A stretch of DNA of 16,395 nt. Origin: CAYOSU01 sp964406735 (lineage in GTDB: Bacteria > Bacillota > Clostridia > Christensenellales > CAMQZB01). A program made the translations under genes and the position numbers. The stretch's first letter is position 1. Every line of letters begins with the position of its first letter. The stretch covers positions 1-16,395 of the forward strand of contig CAYOSU010000022.1 of assembly GCA_964406735.1 (NCBI GenBank), given 5' to 3'. The notes under the pieces are model-generated. The model saw only the letters and a list, made by a program, of their open reading frames with translations. It was not told where the DNA came from and searched no databases. This document shows, piece after piece, positions 14,712-16,395 of the stretch.

Positions 14712-14739
14712 ATTATATACAAAATTCAGAAAATTTCAC
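14712..14739 (-). promoter_or_regulatory. Promoter of small RNA 3
   Basis: Minus strand GTGAAA (14734-14739), 16-nt spacer, perfect TATAAT (14712-14717). Aligns base for base in position with the promoters of RNAs 1 and 2, including the upstream TTCGCAACTTTTTTTCC. Confidence 0.7.
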
Positions 14740-14771
14740 GGAAAAAAAGTTGCGAACTGCGATTTTGGGAT

Positions 14772-14885
14772 AAAAAGAAACAGGCGTCGAACTTTTGTTC
14801 AACGTCTGTTCCTTTATGATAAGGGGAAAAATGATGAGCTATTTTAGGCAACCAAAGCCGAACTTCTTGCTCAACCTTGATTACA
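14772..14885 (-). ncRNA. Small RNA 4 (~113 nt), unrelated sequence
   Basis: Independent minus-strand transcript predicted from a near-consensus promoter and a strong terminator. The 5' part can fold as UGAGC...GCUCA around GGC...GCC. Next is an unpaired pyrimidine tract, AUCAUUUUUCCCCUU, and then the terminator hairpin. The C/U tract could pair with purine-rich ribosome binding sites, which would suit a base-pairing regulator. A 12-codon TTG-started reading frame inside is too short and lacks an RBS. No known family recognised. Confidence 0.6.
14773..14809 (-). terminator. Terminator of small RNA 4
   Basis: A 13-position stem ACAGACGUUGAAC with GUUCGACGCCUGU (one mismatch, one G-U), AAAA loop, followed by UUCUUUUU on the minus strand. 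Confidence 0.85.
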
Positions 14886-14890
14886 CCGAT

Positions 14891-14919
14891 ATTATATAGC
14901 ATAAAATCTTTTTTGTAAA
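14891..14919 (-). promoter_or_regulatory. Promoter of small RNA 4
   Basis: Minus strand TTTACA (14914-14919), 17-nt spacer, perfect TATAAT (14891-14896). One of the best promoters in the window. Confidence 0.8.
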
Positions 14920-14940
14920 GCGTTTAAGCACTTTTTTATG

Positions 14941-14986
14941 AAAAAATCAAGGTATTATATTGCTGTGTTTTGTGCAATATTTTACC
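14941..14986 (-). terminator. Likely terminator of the XRE regulator gene
   Basis: Inverted repeat GGTAAAATATTGC (minus strand, from 14986) with GCAATATAATACC, two mismatches, 10-nt loop, then TTGATTTTTT. The U-run starts 4 bases after the stem, so it is not ideal. It lies just after the regulator stop codon. Confidence 0.5.
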
Positions 14987-15004
14987 GTTTTGTGTGATTT
15001 GGGA

Positions 15005-15889
15005 TTATTTCTTTTTGAGTAAGTCTGTTAAGAAGTATTGGGGCAGGAAAGGCGCTATGACAACAAGACCTGCCGTTGAGCCGCCGTTCTGGATATACTT
15101 TTTGGCGATCTCTATCAGTGCGCTTTCGCCAAGGAAGGGCGCTAAGGGGAGTATATCCTCGATATTTTTGCCGTCGAAGCGTTTTAGGGCAACGTTATTG
15201 AGGGTCTTTGGATTTACGAACGGGGCTACGCCGACAAGGCTTTCTAAGCCGATATCGTCCGACAGCTTGTCGAAAAGCTCGTCTACGACGTCGTCGCAAA
15301 GAAAGGGCGCAACCGCCGTGAGAGAGTCGATATCGACCTTGTTTACACATTCGGTCGCAATCTTTTTCAACGTTTTCCTACTGACAAACGGAAGAACGGG
15401 TACCACATCGTCAAGGCATTTTCCGCCTTTATTTTTGAACGCTTTGAGAACTAAGTTATCTAACATCTCTTCTTCAAGGAAGGGCGCAAAGGTGACTATA
15501 TCCTCTATATTCATATCGGAAAAGCCGTCGCCGCCATCGCTTTCTTCGTCCTCTATCTTCTCTTTCACCGTCTCGCTGAGCTGTTCGGCAGAGATTATCG
15601 GAGCAATGTCCAAGAGTTCCTCTTTGGTTATATCGGGAACGATCTCGCCGTCGCTCAATTTCGTTACTATCTCGCTTTTTCGTTTGTCGTTCAATATCTC
15701 GTCTATCGTTACGCCGAAAAGCGTCGCTAAGTCGGGAAGCTTGGCTATATCAGGCATAGTGTTCCCTCTCTCCCAGTTGCTGACAGCCTGATAGGATACG
15801 CCTAATTCGTCGGCAAGAGCCATTTGCGTTATTCCCTTTTGCTTTCTTAAGTCGGCTATCTTTGCGCCTACTTTTTTCATATCAAACAT
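15005..15889 (-). CDS. XRE-family regulator with seven C-terminal APF repeats
   Basis: A 294-residue protein. Residues 5-66 form a Cro/C1-type helix-turn-helix (KIADLRKQKGITQMALADEL, then VSYQAVSNWERG), so it binds DNA. The rest is a solenoid-like array: API at 96, then APF or LPF at 135, 166, 194, 222, 250 and 279, with a spacing of 28-31 residues in most units, each followed by a leucine/lysine-rich helix. Such repeats suggest a protein-binding or sensing surface; no ligand can be named. The linker at 110-125 is acidic. ATG 15889 follows GAGGT; ATG 15880 is an alternative start. It is transcribed from its own promoter (15966-15994) towards the small RNA cluster, which makes it a candidate regulator of that region, by position only. 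Confidence 0.88.
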   Translation of the reverse strand: MFDMKKVGAKIADLRKQKGITQMALADELGVSYQAVSNWERGNTMPDIAKLPDLATLFGVTIDEILNDKRKSEIVTKLSDGEIVPDITKEELLDIAPIISAEQLSETVKEKIEDEESDGGDGFSDMNIEDIVTFAPFLEEEMLDNLVLKAFKNKGGKCLDDVVPVLPFVSRKTLKKIATECVNKVDIDSLTAVAPFLCDDVVDELFDKLSDDIGLESLVGVAPFVNPKTLNNVALKRFDGKNIEDILPLAPFLGESALIEIAKKYIQNGGSTAGLVVIAPFLPQYFLTDLLKKK

Positions 15890-15965
15890 TTCGTTTACCT
15901 CTTTTTTTTATTCTGAAAGGGTTGCCGCCGACGTCGTTTCGGACTTCTTTCGATTTCGTGATATT

Positions 15966-15994
15966 ATTATATAGAAAATGCGGGAGAAAATCAA
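15966..15994 (-). promoter_or_regulatory. Promoter of the XRE regulator
   Basis: Minus strand TTGATT (15989-15994), 17-nt spacer, perfect TATAAT (15966-15971). The leader of about 70 nt is AT/GC mixed with no clear structure. The -35 abuts the repeated TCAAGCGGT motif. Confidence 0.75.
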
Positions 15995-16042
15995 TCAAGC
16001 GGTGGTTGAAACGGGGGTTTTGATACTCAAGCGGTAGTTGAA
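15995..16042 (+). repeat. Paired 16-mers next to the XRE promoter
   Basis: TCAAGCGGTGGTTGAA at 15995-16010 and TCAAGCGGTAGTTGAA at 16027-16042, start to start 32 bp (about three helical turns). The 16-mer has partial dyad symmetry (TTCAA/TTGAA-like ends), so it could be an operator pair, or just repeat debris from the dispersed family to the right. Confidence 0.45.
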
Positions 16043-16100
16043 TGGTAAGGCGGCTGGGGTAGGTGGATAGTTTAGTAATGAGGGGGGGCGGAGCGGTGGG

Positions 16101-16319
16101 TTCTAGCCATAGTTTGAGGAAGCAGTTATATAATTAAGAGTAGCCGTGGTTAGGTGGTAAAGCGGAGTTTGGTGAGAACAATTAGCGTGTTGGCGATCCT
16201 TTCCTATCGGCATTTTAGTGCCGAGCCACCTCCCTTTTGCATGAGGAGGCTTTAGTGCGGATTTTGTTGCTATTAGAATTTTAGGATAATGAGGTTTTGG
16301 GTTCTATCATTTGTTTGAG
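16101..16319 (+). repeat. Dispersed ~200-bp repeat, copy B
   Basis: Second copy of 10883-11099 in the same orientation, with the boundary motif at 16101 (TTCTAGCCATAGTTTGAG) and 16302 (TTCTATCATTTGTTTGAG). Contains hairpins TCGGCA...TGCCGA and CCTCC...GGAGG within 16207-16249. Non-coding. Confidence 0.8.
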
Positions 16320-16349
16320 GGAAAAAATTGCTTCCGTTAGTCTCCTTCC

Positions 16350-16385
16350 ACCGCTAACGCGGTCCCCCTCCCTCTCGGAGGGAGG
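16350..16385 (+). repeat. Short double-hairpin REP-like element at window end
   Basis: Two adjacent hairpins: ACCGC-TAAC-GCGGT and CCTCCCTC-TCG-GAGGGAGG (8 bp). Same order and strand as the paired hairpins inside repeat copy B, more weakly copy A, and the element at 11118. Otherwise 16043-16395 holds no gene. Confidence 0.65.
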
Positions 16386-16395
16386 CTTAAATATG

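Overview
The window looks like a chromosomal piece of a spore-forming or spore-related Bacillota, most likely an uncultured gut Clostridia lineage. The reasons are the Clostridia-type aspartate kinase, a CdaA diadenylate cyclase, a cysteine-rich protein resembling clostridial spore-surface proteins, strong GGAGG ribosome binding sites, canonical sigma-A promoters and dispersed hairpin repeats of the kind scattered through gut Firmicutes genomes. This placement is inference; no rRNA or marker phylogeny is available here.

Left half (1-9860) is an ordinary core block, almost all on the minus strand. One transcription block is comEC, holA, a membrane protein and an M28 peptidase. holA also has its own promoter, placed so that the transcript would begin at the start codon. 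A second block has its own promoter at 5223-5250: cdaA, a 31-codon membrane ORF that looks like only the anchor of CdaR, a DUF1015 protein and aspartate kinase. A plus-strand Cys-rich gene (980-1612) and a minus-strand metallophosphoesterase (82-783) diverge from a shared intergenic region.

Middle (10022-11510) is RNA-rich. A strong promoter drives six tRNAs (Gly, Arg, His, Gln, Lys, Lys) ending at a terminator. Then comes about 640 bp of gene-free sequence with dispersed repeats, then a separate tRNA-Arg(CCG) with its own promoter and terminator.

Right half (11580-16395) is accessory. Three short minus-strand RNA genes (about 80 nt each) share an architecture not recognised by name: promoter with a T-tract upstream, a closing stem, internal hairpins and a U-run. 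A fourth, unrelated minus-strand RNA gene of about 113 nt lies next to them. Two of the three lie in imperfect direct repeats of about 216 bp that bracket an 820-codon plus-strand ORF. This ORF is a fragment of a phage or conjugative-element polyvalent protein with a probable ADP-ribosyltransferase (ART-PolyVal) domain; its reading frame runs upstream past the first ATG up to the edge of the repeat, so its true 5' end is missing. Next is an XRE regulator with seven APF-type repeats, and the window ends in more dispersed repeats.

The best candidate for something undescribed is the small-RNA array and its interruption by the polyvalent gene fragment. The anchor-only CdaR-like ORF and the leaderless holA are secondary points of interest.
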